From: an uncultured Eubacteriales bacterium
Lineage (GTDB): Bacteria > Bacillota > Clostridia > Oscillospirales > Oscillospiraceae
NCBI GenBank assembly: GCA_900546075.1
Contig: URBH01000045.1
Coordinates: 1 to 18,505 of the forward strand
Direction of reading: 5' to 3'
DNA length: 18,505 nucleotides
Part shown: positions 1 to 7,442 of the stretch, in pieces
How the letters are laid out: each line of letters begins with the position of its first letter
How positions within the stretch are numbered: position 1 is the first letter of the stretch
The notes under the pieces: generated by a model
Database searches by the model: none
Told to the model about the DNA's origin: nothing
Seen by the model: only the letters and a program-made list of their open reading frames with translations
Translations under genes and position numbers: made by a program

Positions 1-49
1 CCTCTCAGTCACCTTCGGTGACAGCTCTCCCAGAGGGAGAGCCAAGGGG
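1..49. repeat. Double-hairpin intergenic repeat at the left edge
   Basis: Two adjacent perfect small hairpins are visible. GTCACC (8-13) pairs with GGTGAC (17-22) across a 3-nt loop. GCTCTCCC (24-31) pairs with GGGAGAGC (35-42) across loop AGA. The pattern 'CTCTCAGTCACC..GGTGACAGCTCTCCC..GAGAGCCAAGG' resembles a dispersed palindromic repeat I recall from Faecalibacterium-like and other Oscillospiraceae genomes. That identification is from memory and unverified. The element may extend left of the window. Confidence 0.5.
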
Positions 50-61
50 CTGTACACGAGA

Positions 62-93
62 AATGGAGCGCATCTGTATCGATGCGCTCCATT
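62..93 (-). terminator. Hairpin ending the glpK-hypothetical transcript
   Basis: AATGGAGCGCATC (62-74) and GATGCGCTCCATT (81-93) form a perfect 13-bp stem with a 6-nt loop, 46 nt past the stop of the minus-strand gene at 139-1146. Read on the minus strand the stem is followed only by a short TTTCT tract, so it is a plausible but not textbook intrinsic terminator. A second, imperfect hairpin (105-112 with 127-134) lies between it and the gene. Confidence 0.5.
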
Positions 94-138
94 CGCTGTT
101 TTACGGCCACCCATGAAAGCCGGGGCGGATGGCCTTTT

Positions 139-1146
139 TCATTCGTATTCCTTATGGTATTTCCGCTGCGCCCTCACCCATCTGCCGTTCATGCGGTAGA
201 AGGGGGCAGGCGCGTCGAACTCCGTGTCGTCGATGGTCATGTCGGCGCGGATGGCGCTGTCATAAGCCGATTTTCCCAGAAACGGGATGGGCAGTCTGGC
301 ATACCAGGTCAGAAACCGGGCGTGAAAGCGCACCTCGGCGGCGAAGGAGTGAACGGAGACGTTCGCCGCATGGGTCGCCAGAATCGCCCGCTTTTCGTAG
401 ACGGACAGGCTGTCCGGATTCTGGATGTAGATTTTCTCATGGTCGCAGACCGTATGGCCTGCGGCCTTGTTGTTTTCCTCAAGGAAGCGGGGGATTCTCC
501 CCGCCCAGCCATGGAAGCCGGCGGCCGCGCTTTCCCGGTAAACTGACGCGTAGTGTTCGGGAACGTCAATGCAGCCCTCCCCCGCGAAGGAGGCGATATG
601 CCGGACGTACAGCTCCGCAATGAGGTATGGCCCCTCCGCCTTCGGGCTGAGAAAATAGGCTTTCAGCGTCCTGTCGTGCCTCTGCCCCCGCGCCGCCACC
701 ACCCGGTTGATCTCCTGATTCAGCCGTTTCCGGTTTGCCACGGTCGGCTCCGAAAGGCACTGCGCCAGCACCTCCGTGTCGAAAGCGATAAAGGAAACGG
801 TCACGCCGGGGGTGTCTCCGTCCGCGATCAGGCCGTTTTTGGCGTCGAACTCCTGCTCTCTCAGCTTGAACAGGCTGTAGACGTACCCGCCCTTTTGGGG
901 GACGGCGTAGCAGTACCAGTCGTCAAAGAATTTGTCGCAGTCCCGCAGCTCGTCCCGGTCATTGGGGAAGGTCGTAATGCCCTGCCCCACCAGGATATCC
1001 GCAAGGGATTTTGCCGCCGCGCAGAATCCGTCGGACGCGGCGCGTATCTCCCCGGCATCCAGACAGCCCCGGCGCATCAGCTCCCGGAAAAAGGGCGGGA
1101 CGGCCTTTTCTTCCACGGCGGCTCCCGTTATCGATTCCAGTTCCAT
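139..1146 (-). CDS. Conserved-looking hypothetical protein, 335 aa, coupled to glpK
   Basis: I do not recognise the family. The ATG lies 3 nt after the glpK stop codon TAG, and AAGGA within the end of glpK serves as ribosome-binding site, so translation is probably coupled. The protein has no signal peptide or long hydrophobic segment and looks cytosolic, of mixed alpha/beta composition. It is rich in aromatic and charged residues (for example FFDDWYCYAV near residue 75) and ends in a basic stretch, RAQRKYHKEYE. A long open frame, good ribosome-binding site, operon position and codon use like its neighbours support a real gene. Its place behind glpK hints at a role linked to glycerol or lipid precursors, but that is inference from position only. 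Confidence 0.8.
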   Translation of the reverse strand: MELESITGAAVEEKAVPPFFRELMRRGCLDAGEIRAASDGFCAAAKSLADILVGQGITTFPNDRDELRDCDKFFDDWYCYAVPQKGGYVYSLFKLREQEFDAKNGLIADGDTPGVTVSFIAFDTEVLAQCLSEPTVANRKRLNQEINRVVAARGQRHDRTLKAYFLSPKAEGPYLIAELYVRHIASFAGEGCIDVPEHYASVYRESAAAGFHGWAGRIPRFLEENNKAAGHTVCDHEKIYIQNPDSLSVYEKRAILATHAANVSVHSFAAEVRFHARFLTWYARLPIPFLGKSAYDSAIRADMTIDDTEFDAPAPFYRMNGRWVRAQRKYHKEYE

Positions 1147-1149
1147 ACC

Positions 1150-2643
1150 CTAATCCTTCGCCCAGCCGTAGGCGCACTTGAGCGCCTTATTCCAGCCGCG
1201 AATGCGCTTGTCCCGTTCCTCCGCCCCGATGTTCGGCGCGAAGGTGCGGTCAATCGCCCAGTTTTTTACCACGTCTTCCTTGCTTTCCCAGTACCCCACC
1301 GCAAGCCCCGCCAGATACGCCGCGCCCATGGCGGTTGTCTCCACGCAGCGGGGGCGCTGTACCGGCGCGTTGATAACGTCCGCCTGGGTCTGCATGAGAT
1401 AGTTGTTGGCGCAGGCGCCGCCGTCCACCTTCAGCGCCGCCAGACGGATGCCGGAATCGGCCTCCATGGCCCGCAGAACGTCGTTGGTCTGGTAGCACAG
1501 GCTGTCCAAAGTCGCGCGGATGATGTGATATTTGTTGACGCCCCGGGTCAGTCCCACGATGGTTCCCCGGGCGTACTGATCCCAATGGGGCGCGCCCAGA
1601 CCGGTGAAGGCCGGGACGACGTAGCAGCCGTTGGTGTCAGGCACCTTGGTCGCCATGTACTCCGAGTCGGGGGAGGAATCGATGAGCCGCAGCTCGTCCC
1701 GCAGCCACTGAATCGCCGCCCCCGCCACGAAAATCGAGCCTTCCAGCGCGTAGGTGACCTGCCCGTTCAATCCCCAGGCAATCGTCGTGACCAGCCCGTT
1801 CTCGCTGAACACGGGCTTTTCGCCGGTGTTCATCAGCATAAAGCAGCCGGTGCCGTAGGTGTTTTTGGCTTCTCCTGGTTGGAAGCAGGTCTGACCGAAC
1901 AACGCCGCCTGCTGGTCTCCCGCCGCCCCCGCGATGGGGATGGGCGCGCCAAAATACTGCGCCAGCGCCTCGCCGTAAATACAGCTGCTGGGCCTGACCT
2001 CCGGGAGCATACACTTGGGGATGTCCAGCTCCGCGAGAATTTCATCGTCCCAGCGAAGGGTGTTGATGTTGAACAGCATGGTACGGGAGGCGTTGGAAAA
2101 GTCCGTCACATGGGCTTTGCCGCCGGTGAGCTTCCAGATGAGCCAGGTCTCCACGGTGCCGAACAGCAGCTCGCCCCGCTCCGCCCGCGCCCGGACGCCC
2201 GGCACATTCTCCAGAATCCAGCGCAGCTTGGTGCCGGAAAAATAGGCGTCGATGACCAGACCGGTCTTGCCCCGGAATTCCTCCACCAGTCCTTTTTCCT
2301 TCAGCTCGTCGCAATACGCACTGGTGCGGCGGCACTGCCAGACGATGGCGCGGCACACCGGCTCGCCTGTTTTCCTGTCCCAGACGATGGTGGTCTCCCG
2401 CTGGTTGGTGATGCCGATGGCGGCAATGTCGGCAGCGGTCGCCCCGATGTTCGCCATAGCCCGCTGGGCGACCTCTATCTGGGTCGACCAGATCTCGTTG
2501 GCATCATGCTCCACCCACCCGGGCTGGGGGAAATACTGGGTAAATTCCTTCTGAGCGACGGAACACATTTCCCCCTGCTCGTTAAAAAGAATGCAGCGGT
2601 TGGACGTGGTTCCGGCGTCCAGCGCCATAATGTATTTTGCCAT
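1150..2643 (-). CDS. glpK: Glycerol kinase
   Basis: FGGY-family kinase that phosphorylates glycerol to sn-glycerol-3-phosphate in the cytosol. The N-terminal phosphate-binding loop LDAGTTSNRCILF is at residues 8-20. Further family motifs are GITNQRETT (77-85), IVWQCRRT (100-107), DAYFSGTKL (132-140) and IAGAAGDQQAALFG (237-250). At 497 aa it has normal length. The ATG at 2643 is preferred over an in-frame upstream start at 2664 because AGGAGG (2651-2656) sits 7 nt before it and the family N-terminus begins here. The position equivalent to the PTS-phosphorylated histidine of enterococcal GlpK appears to be Gln229 (AQYFG instead of YHFYG), so HPr-dependent activation is probably absent. No glpF or glpD is adjacent. 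Confidence 0.97.
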   Translation of the reverse strand: MAKYIMALDAGTTSNRCILFNEQGEMCSVAQKEFTQYFPQPGWVEHDANEIWSTQIEVAQRAMANIGATAADIAAIGITNQRETTIVWDRKTGEPVCRAIVWQCRRTSAYCDELKEKGLVEEFRGKTGLVIDAYFSGTKLRWILENVPGVRARAERGELLFGTVETWLIWKLTGGKAHVTDFSNASRTMLFNINTLRWDDEILAELDIPKCMLPEVRPSSCIYGEALAQYFGAPIPIAGAAGDQQAALFGQTCFQPGEAKNTYGTGCFMLMNTGEKPVFSENGLVTTIAWGLNGQVTYALEGSIFVAGAAIQWLRDELRLIDSSPDSEYMATKVPDTNGCYVVPAFTGLGAPHWDQYARGTIVGLTRGVNKYHIIRATLDSLCYQTNDVLRAMEADSGIRLAALKVDGGACANNYLMQTQADVINAPVQRPRCVETTAMGAAYLAGLAVGYWESKEDVVKNWAIDRTFAPNIGAEERDKRIRGWNKALKCAYGWAKD

Positions 2644-2664
2644 TTGGGGTTCCTCCTGAAGCAA

Positions 2665-2698
2665 GATTCAAAGGCGGGCTGACGCCCGCCTTTGAATC
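2665..2698 (-). promoter_or_regulatory. Perfect 15-bp hairpin in the glpK leader
   Basis: GATTCAAAGGCGGGC (2665-2679) pairs perfectly with GCCCGCCTTTGAATC (2684-2698) around a 4-nt loop. It lies between the predicted glpK promoter and the AGGAGG, beginning about ten bases after the expected transcription start. No convincing T-tract follows on either strand. It could stabilise the 5' end of the mRNA, act as an attenuator, or stop read-through from the ABC genes upstream. The Shine-Dalgarno sequence itself is outside the stem. Confidence 0.6.
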
Positions 2699-2714
2699 GT
2701 TTGTCTATCCGGTT

Positions 2715-2743
2715 ATTTTACACCATGTCCTTCGTTTTTGCAA
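2715..2743 (-). promoter_or_regulatory. Predicted sigma-A promoter of glpK
   Basis: On the minus strand TTGCAA (2738-2743), a 17-bp spacer and TAAAAT (2715-2720) match sigma-A consensus well. This gives a transcript starting near 2708, some 65 nt before the glpK ATG. It indicates that glpK is expressed independently of the ABC pair upstream. Confidence 0.65.
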
Positions 2744-2814
2744 CGCCTGCCCCGGAAACAGTGCGCAAAATCTCCCTAAAGCATAAACGCCTTGTTCTCT
2801 TTTTGGCAAATCCG

Positions 2815-4701
2815 TCAATTTTCCGCAGCGTCAGGCGTTTGCTTGGTATAATACTGCGCCTGGGCGTGCCAAAGCTCAGCATATTTCCCCGTCTCCTGCG
2901 CCAGAAGCGTCTCATGGGTTCCCTGCTGAATCACCCGGCCGTCGCTGAACACGGCAATTTCGTCGCAGAACCGGCAGGACGACAGCCGGTGGCTGATGTA
3001 GATGGCCGTGCGGTCGCCGGAAATGGCGTTGAACTTCTCGTAAATCTCCGCCTCGGCGATGGGGTCAAGGGCGGCGGTGGGTTCGTCCAGAATGATGAAG
3101 GGCGCGTCCTTGTAAAGCGCCCGGGCAATGGCGATTTTCTGCGCCTCGCCGCCGGAAACCTCCACGCCGTCCTCGGCGAAGTCCCTGTAGAGCATGGTGT
3201 CCAGCCCCTGGGGCATGGCCGCCAGCCGGTCGCCGAAGCCCGCATCCATAAGGGCTTTCGTCGCCCGCGCCCGGTCATACTTGGCGCTGCCCGCCACATT
3301 TTCCCCCAACGGCTGGGACAGGAGCTGGAAGTCCTGGAACACCACGGAGAAAATCTGCATGTAGTCCCGATAGTTATACTTGCGGATGTCAATGCCGTTC
3401 AGGAGGATTTCTCCCTCCTGGGGATCGTACAGGCGGCACAGGAGCTTAATAAAGGTGGTCTTTCCGCTGCCGTTTTCCCCGACGATGGCCAGCCGCCTGC
3501 CGACCTTGAACTTCATGGACACGTTTTTCAGCGCCCAGTCCTCCCGGCCGGGGTAGCGGAAGGACACGTCGCGGAATTCCACCTCGTACTGCCGGTCGGC
3601 GCGCTTCTCCGTGGTCAGGCTGCCCTGATACATGGCGTTGGGGATATCCAGAAACTGGAAGGTGGTATCCAGAAATTTCGTATTGGTTTTCAGAATGCCC
3701 AGCAGCCCGGTCAGCTCAAAAATGCTTCCCGCCATGGCGGTGGCCGCGCCCACATACTGGGTCACGCTGCCCACGTCAAACGCGCCGCCCCAGGCCTTCA
3801 GGCAGGTAAACACGTACACAAAGCCGGAGATCAGCGCCACAATGCCCGTACCCAGTGCGGAATAGATGCCCATGGGTCCCTTCGCAACCTTTCCCAGCCT
3901 GCCGTTGGTACCAAAGGCCGAATTGCCGTTCCAGTAGGCCGACACCAGATTCTGCTGGTTGTACATCCGGATGTCCGCGCCCCGTCCCTTTTTTTGGCCG
4001 ATAAAGCCGAAGGAAGTAAACAGGCGGTTGCCCATGGTGGCGTCCTCCGTCGCGCGGCTCCAGTAGGAAATGGACTTTTCGTTGCATTTTCCCGCCAGAA
4101 CGCTGACGAGGATCATGCCGCCCGCCAGAGCCAGGATGAACAGGGGGTTATTCAGGGCGGTCAGCTTCCCGGCAGTTTCCGGCACCGGGGAGGTAAACAG
4201 GGTGACCGTCAGCGCAATGCCGCTTAAGATGCCGGTAATGCTTCCCAGCGCGTACTCATACGCCTGGGGCGTGCGCATCAGACCCCAGCTTGCCCAATTC
4301 TCATTCTCGGCGATCTGCGCCCGCAGGTCGTGGGTCTCCTGTTTGTCCATGTCCGCGTAGTCCATGGCAAAGAACTTCCGGCAGAAGATGATCTCTTTTC
4401 TGCAATACATATCGGTGTACGCGGTCTTCTGCCGCCGGTACAGCACCGCCTTCGCAATGGCGCACAGGCCGGTACCCAGCACCCCGGCAATGACCCAATT
4501 CCGCAGCACATCCGGTCTGCGCAGCAACGCCAGCTCCTTCAGAATCTGAGCGGAGAAAAACACCGTCACATAGGGCAGAATCGCTTTGACGACGGCATAA
4601 AGGGTGATCACCGGGAAGAAGCTGCGGTTGACCCGGTTCAGCTCCCTGGCCGCGCGGAAATGGACGGACAGGGCGTGTCTTAAATTCATTTTCTCTTTCA
4701 T
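2815..4701 (-). CDS. ABC exporter half-transporter (permease-ATPase fusion), second subunit
   Basis: 628-aa half-transporter with an N-terminal membrane domain (about residues 27-345, hydrophobic segments near 30-50, 68-88, 150-170, 187-205, 280-300) and a C-terminal ATPase. The ATPase motifs are complete: Walker A GENGSGKT (408-415), Q-loop Gln456, signature VSGGE (515-519), Walker B IILDE (536-540) and H-loop His571. It starts 2 nt after the stop of the preceding ABC gene, so the two very probably form a heterodimer. Both nucleotide sites retain the catalytic Glu and signature, unlike many heterodimeric exporters with one degenerate site. The substrate cannot be read from sequence; peptide, lipid or drug export are the usual roles. 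No peptidase domain is present. Confidence 0.93.
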   Translation of the reverse strand: MKEKMNLRHALSVHFRAARELNRVNRSFFPVITLYAVVKAILPYVTVFFSAQILKELALLRRPDVLRNWVIAGVLGTGLCAIAKAVLYRRQKTAYTDMYCRKEIIFCRKFFAMDYADMDKQETHDLRAQIAENENWASWGLMRTPQAYEYALGSITGILSGIALTVTLFTSPVPETAGKLTALNNPLFILALAGGMILVSVLAGKCNEKSISYWSRATEDATMGNRLFTSFGFIGQKKGRGADIRMYNQQNLVSAYWNGNSAFGTNGRLGKVAKGPMGIYSALGTGIVALISGFVYVFTCLKAWGGAFDVGSVTQYVGAATAMAGSIFELTGLLGILKTNTKFLDTTFQFLDIPNAMYQGSLTTEKRADRQYEVEFRDVSFRYPGREDWALKNVSMKFKVGRRLAIVGENGSGKTTFIKLLCRLYDPQEGEILLNGIDIRKYNYRDYMQIFSVVFQDFQLLSQPLGENVAGSAKYDRARATKALMDAGFGDRLAAMPQGLDTMLYRDFAEDGVEVSGGEAQKIAIARALYKDAPFIILDEPTAALDPIAEAEIYEKFNAISGDRTAIYISHRLSSCRFCDEIAVFSDGRVIQQGTHETLLAQETGKYAELWHAQAQYYTKQTPDAAEN

Positions 4702-4703
4702 TG

Positions 4704-6512
4704 TCAGAACGCCTTCCCTTCCTGATAATACCGGCTCTGGATCTCAAAGAGCCTGGCATAGGCTCCGCCCCGGGCCAGCAGCTGATCGTGGGTGCCTTCC
4801 TCGGTGATGTGGCCGTCCGCCACGAAGATGATGCGGTCGCAGAACCGCGTGGACGCCAGCCGGTGGGAGATGAACAGAGAGGTCTTCCCCGCCGTCATGT
4901 CCTTGTACTTTTGATAGATGTCGTTTTCTGCCAGGGGATCCAGTGCGGCGGTGGGTTCGTCCAGCAGCAGAATCGCGCCGTCCTTGTACAGCGCCCGCGC
5001 CAGCATCAGCCGCTGGGTCTGGCCGCCGGAGAACAGGACGCCGTCTAAGTAGACCTCCCTGCCCACATGGGTGTCCAACCCTTTGGGCAGCTTCTGAATG
5101 GTCTGCGTCAAGCCCGCCTTTTCGATGCAGTCCCAAAGCTTTTGGGTGTCAATGTTCTCATTGGTCTGGGCGATGTTTTCCGCCACGGTTACGTCCAGAA
5201 TGGAAAATTCCTGGAATACGGCGCTGAACAGCCCATAGTATTCCCGGCGGTTAAAGTCCCTTACGTCCACGCCGTTCAGCAGCACCCGCCCCCCGGTGGG
5301 GTCGAACAGGCCGCACAGCAGCTTTACAAGGGTGGTCTTGCCCGCGCCGTTCAGTCCCACGATGGCCAGCTTTTCCCCGGGGCGCACCGTCAGGTCAAGA
5401 TCGTGGATGGTATCCTCCTCCGCCCCGGGGTAGCGGAAGGACACATGCTCCAGCTTCAGCTCGTAGGCGTCCGCCTTGGGAATCGCTGCGCCGCCCTCAA
5501 ACCGGAAGGGTTCCGGGTAGTCCAGAAATTCCCGCACCTGGGAAATGTCGAGGCTTTCCTCGTGCAGCTTCTGCGCCGCCTGCAAAATGCCCATGACCCA
5601 GGTGGTAAAGGTGGACACCGCGGTAAAATACAGGATAAATTCCGGCACGCTCAGAGAATCCCGGAGCGCCATGTGGAGCAGGTAGGCATAGGCAATGCCG
5701 TTTCGCGCCATGGTGAGCAGCGCTTCGGCAACATCCGACAGCAGCCGAACCTTCTCACTGCGCAGCAGAAAATCCAGATACACGTTCTGGACGCGATCCA
5801 TCAGCTCATTCAGCCAGCCCTGCAAGCCGAAAATCCGGATATCCTTTGCCAGCTCCACAGACTCCGCCTTTCTGCGGATATACGATTTTTTCGCGTAATA
5901 GGATTCTTCCTCTTCCCGGTGCCGGAACGTCCAGTTATCGGAATAGCGGGAAACCAGGAATCCAACCACGCAGGTGGCAACAATCACTCCCAGCAGCACC
6001 CCGTTCAGGTGGGACAGGATGGTTAAGTACACTAGAAATCCGCCCACATTCTGCATCAGCAGAGTCAGGGTCTCCCAAATCTCTTCCGTCGCTTCATTGT
6101 TGCCCTGCGTCGACTGATGCGCCTTTTCCCGAAGCTTGATGAACTTGGCCTCCAACGTATTGGGGAAGGAGGTCATATTGCACTTTCTGCCGATCATGCC
6201 GACGATGCCGGAGCGCACGTCCACCCTTGGGAACAGGGCGATCTGCTTGAAATACGCCTTGAGTCCCATGGTCAGGAACAGTGCCAGGGTAAACAGCCCG
6301 ATGGTGCCAAGCAGCTCGCCCATGGGGGCGTGGCGCTCCACGCGGCTTAAAATTTCCGGCGCGACGTACAGCTGCGCCAGATTGTTGGCCACCTCCAGCG
6401 CCGCCATGGCGACGCAGAGAAACAGCACCCGTCTTCTGACCTTCCAGGCGATCTTTATCATCCACCCTACATTTTGGGCGGCGTTGTATTTTGGCTTTGT
6501 TTTGTCTTTCAT
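4704..6512 (-). CDS. ABC exporter half-transporter (permease-ATPase fusion), first subunit
   Basis: 602-aa partner of the downstream ABC protein. Membrane segments lie roughly at residues 28-50, 68-88, 153-190 and 270-310. The ATPase carries Walker A GLNGAGKT (386-393), Q-loop Gln434, signature FSGGQ (494-498), Walker B LLLDE (515-519) and His550, all canonical. The ATG at 6512 has a GAGGTGAGG ribosome-binding site (6517-6525). Upstream lie a weak promoter-like region with direct repeats, then a MITE, then a LytTR/histidine-kinase pair on the same strand. Such two-component systems often control ABC exporters, so regulation by that pair is a reasonable but unproven inference. Confidence 0.93.
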   Translation of the reverse strand: MKDKTKPKYNAAQNVGWMIKIAWKVRRRVLFLCVAMAALEVANNLAQLYVAPEILSRVERHAPMGELLGTIGLFTLALFLTMGLKAYFKQIALFPRVDVRSGIVGMIGRKCNMTSFPNTLEAKFIKLREKAHQSTQGNNEATEEIWETLTLLMQNVGGFLVYLTILSHLNGVLLGVIVATCVVGFLVSRYSDNWTFRHREEEESYYAKKSYIRRKAESVELAKDIRIFGLQGWLNELMDRVQNVYLDFLLRSEKVRLLSDVAEALLTMARNGIAYAYLLHMALRDSLSVPEFILYFTAVSTFTTWVMGILQAAQKLHEESLDISQVREFLDYPEPFRFEGGAAIPKADAYELKLEHVSFRYPGAEEDTIHDLDLTVRPGEKLAIVGLNGAGKTTLVKLLCGLFDPTGGRVLLNGVDVRDFNRREYYGLFSAVFQEFSILDVTVAENIAQTNENIDTQKLWDCIEKAGLTQTIQKLPKGLDTHVGREVYLDGVLFSGGQTQRLMLARALYKDGAILLLDEPTAALDPLAENDIYQKYKDMTAGKTSLFISHRLASTRFCDRIIFVADGHITEEGTHDQLLARGGAYARLFEIQSRYYQEGKAF

Positions 6513-6533
6513 TTTGCCTCACCTCGTTAACCT

Positions 6534-6542
6534 ACTCTATCA
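6534..6542 (-). promoter_or_regulatory. Candidate extended -10 element for the ABC pair
   Basis: On the minus strand TGA (6540-6542) followed by TAGAGT (6534-6539) resembles an extended -10. The sequence 17 bp further upstream (TTCCGG) is a poor -35, which would fit an activator-dependent promoter. The leader would be very short, with the ribosome-binding site only a few bases after the start. Confidence 0.3.
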
Positions 6543-6550
6543 CAAAAAGA

Positions 6551-6601
6551 CGTCCCCGGAAGATTCTGGGGACGAATTGCTTATTTTCGGGGACGAACTG
6601 C
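6551..6601 (-). repeat. GTCCCC hairpin and 13-bp direct repeats upstream of the ABC pair
   Basis: CGTCCCC (6551-6557) pairs with GGGGACG (6568-6574). GGGGACGAATTGC (6568-6580) recurs as GGGGACGAACTGC (6589-6601), one mismatch, period exactly 21 bp. On the minus strand the repeats read GCAGTTCGT and GCAATTCGT. The first matches 8 of 9 positions of the AgrA/VirR-type LytTR half-site [TA][AC][CA]GTTN[AG][TG], and the 12-nt gap is typical of LytTR boxes. Alternatively, the CACAAAAAGACGTCCCCGG context resembles REP-like sequences of clostridia. Both readings are inference. Confidence 0.4.
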
Positions 6602-6608
6602 ATTTTCA

Positions 6609-6770
6609 GGGAAGCTCTGAATAAACCGGCAAGAGCTGTGAGCGAGAGATTTTTCGTCCAATTGAGGTATCGAAAGCGGTGGAATACTTTGTGTATTTCC
6701 CGCTTTTGATACCGAAGAGTGGGCGGAAAAGATCCGCTCACAGCCGCAGACGGTTTATTCAAAGTTTCCC
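6609..6770 (-). mobile_element. 162-bp palindromic MITE-like element, copy 1
   Basis: The whole element is an imperfect palindrome. Its ends are GGGAAGCTCTGAATAAACCG and, as reverse complement, GGGAAACTTTGAATAAACCG. Arms with AGCTGTGAGCG and its counterpart GCTCACAGC follow. The innermost stem is AATAC/GTATT (6683-6687 and 6693-6697) around a 5-nt loop. Its reverse complement aligns without gaps to 17698-17859, 142 of 162 bases identical by hand count. No coding capacity for a transposase is present, so movement would depend on a transposase elsewhere. No target-site duplication is evident. The last base is the first base of the (reverse-complemented) stop codon of the neighbouring kinase gene. 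Confidence 0.8.
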
Positions 6771-7432
6771 TATACCTGGGGGATGAGGATTTCCGTGGTG
6801 AACGCCCCGTCCTCGCTGTTGCGGCTCAGGTAGCCGTCGTAGCGGGACACGATGTCGTCCATGCGCACCAGCCCGAAGCCGTGGCCTTCGCCCTTGGAGG
6901 TTTTGAAGCCCCTGCCCACCTTACTTAGCTTCTTCGCGGCGGTGAAGTTGGTGAAAGAGATGTAGAGCTGCGTCCCCTTCATGTCCATGTACACCCGGAT
7001 CAGCCGCTTTTCCTCCGGCAAGGCCATGCTTGCCTCCATGGCGTTGTCGAAGAGGTTGCCGATGATGCAGCACAAGTCCAGCTCCGACATTTTCAGCTTC
7101 ACCGGGATGTGGGCGTCCACCTGGGTCGGGATGTTCCGGGAACGTGCCAGAGAAATTTTGCTGTTGAGAATGGCGTCGGCCATGGGGTTGCCGGTTTTCA
7201 CCACGGTATCCACGGTGTTTAAGTCCGTGTCCAGCTCGTCGAGATAGGCCTTCAGGGCGTCCATATCCCCGTTCGCCGCCAGCACCTTCATCATCTGGAT
7301 GTGGTTGCGGTAGTCGTGCCGCCAGCCCCGAATCTGCCGGTACATATTTTCCACCTCCCGGTAGTGGGTCTCGATCAGCTCCCGCTGGTAGGCCGCAATC
7401 CGCTTGTCGATTTGTTTGGAAAAGAAAGACAT
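6770..7432 (-). CDS. GHKL-domain sensor histidine kinase, soluble, 220 aa
   Basis: AgrC/LytS-like kinase of the GHKL superfamily. The H-box is RHDYRNH (38-44, phospho-acceptor candidate His39). The ATP-binding domain shows the N-box NLFDNAMEA (126-134) and G-box GHGFGLVR (183-190). An amphipathic, probably coiled-coil helix (residues 8-36) precedes the H-box. There is no membrane segment or sensory domain, whereas typical AgrC-like kinases are about twice as long with several membrane helices. The ATG at 7432 is chosen over an in-frame TTG at 7438 because AGGAG (7440-7444) gives a 6-nt spacer only for the ATG. It follows the LytTR regulator gene so closely that its ribosome-binding site includes that gene's stop codon TAG. 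Confidence 0.88.
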   Translation of the reverse strand: MSFFSKQIDKRIAAYQRELIETHYREVENMYRQIRGWRHDYRNHIQMMKVLAANGDMDALKAYLDELDTDLNTVDTVVKTGNPMADAILNSKISLARSRNIPTQVDAHIPVKLKMSELDLCCIIGNLFDNAMEASMALPEEKRLIRVYMDMKGTQLYISFTNFTAAKKLSKVGRGFKTSKGEGHGFGLVRMDDIVSRYDGYLSRNSEDGAFTTEILIPQV

Positions 7433-7442
7433 AGCCAATCTC

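Noticed and set aside
105..134. Imperfect hairpin followed by TTTTT on the plus strand
   Set aside because: The T-tract is on the wrong strand for the adjacent gene and there is no plus-strand gene upstream in view.
553..4227. Long plus-strand frames opposite glpK and the ABC pair (709 and 511 codons)
   Set aside because: They lie antisense to well-recognised genes, show no motifs, and are expected in GC-rich DNA.
6491..6762. Short open frames on both strands across MITE copy 1
   Set aside because: Similar peptides appear at 17535-17912 and 17753-18352 only because the DNA element is repeated; there is no ribosome-binding site or family, and the palindrome explains the reading frames.
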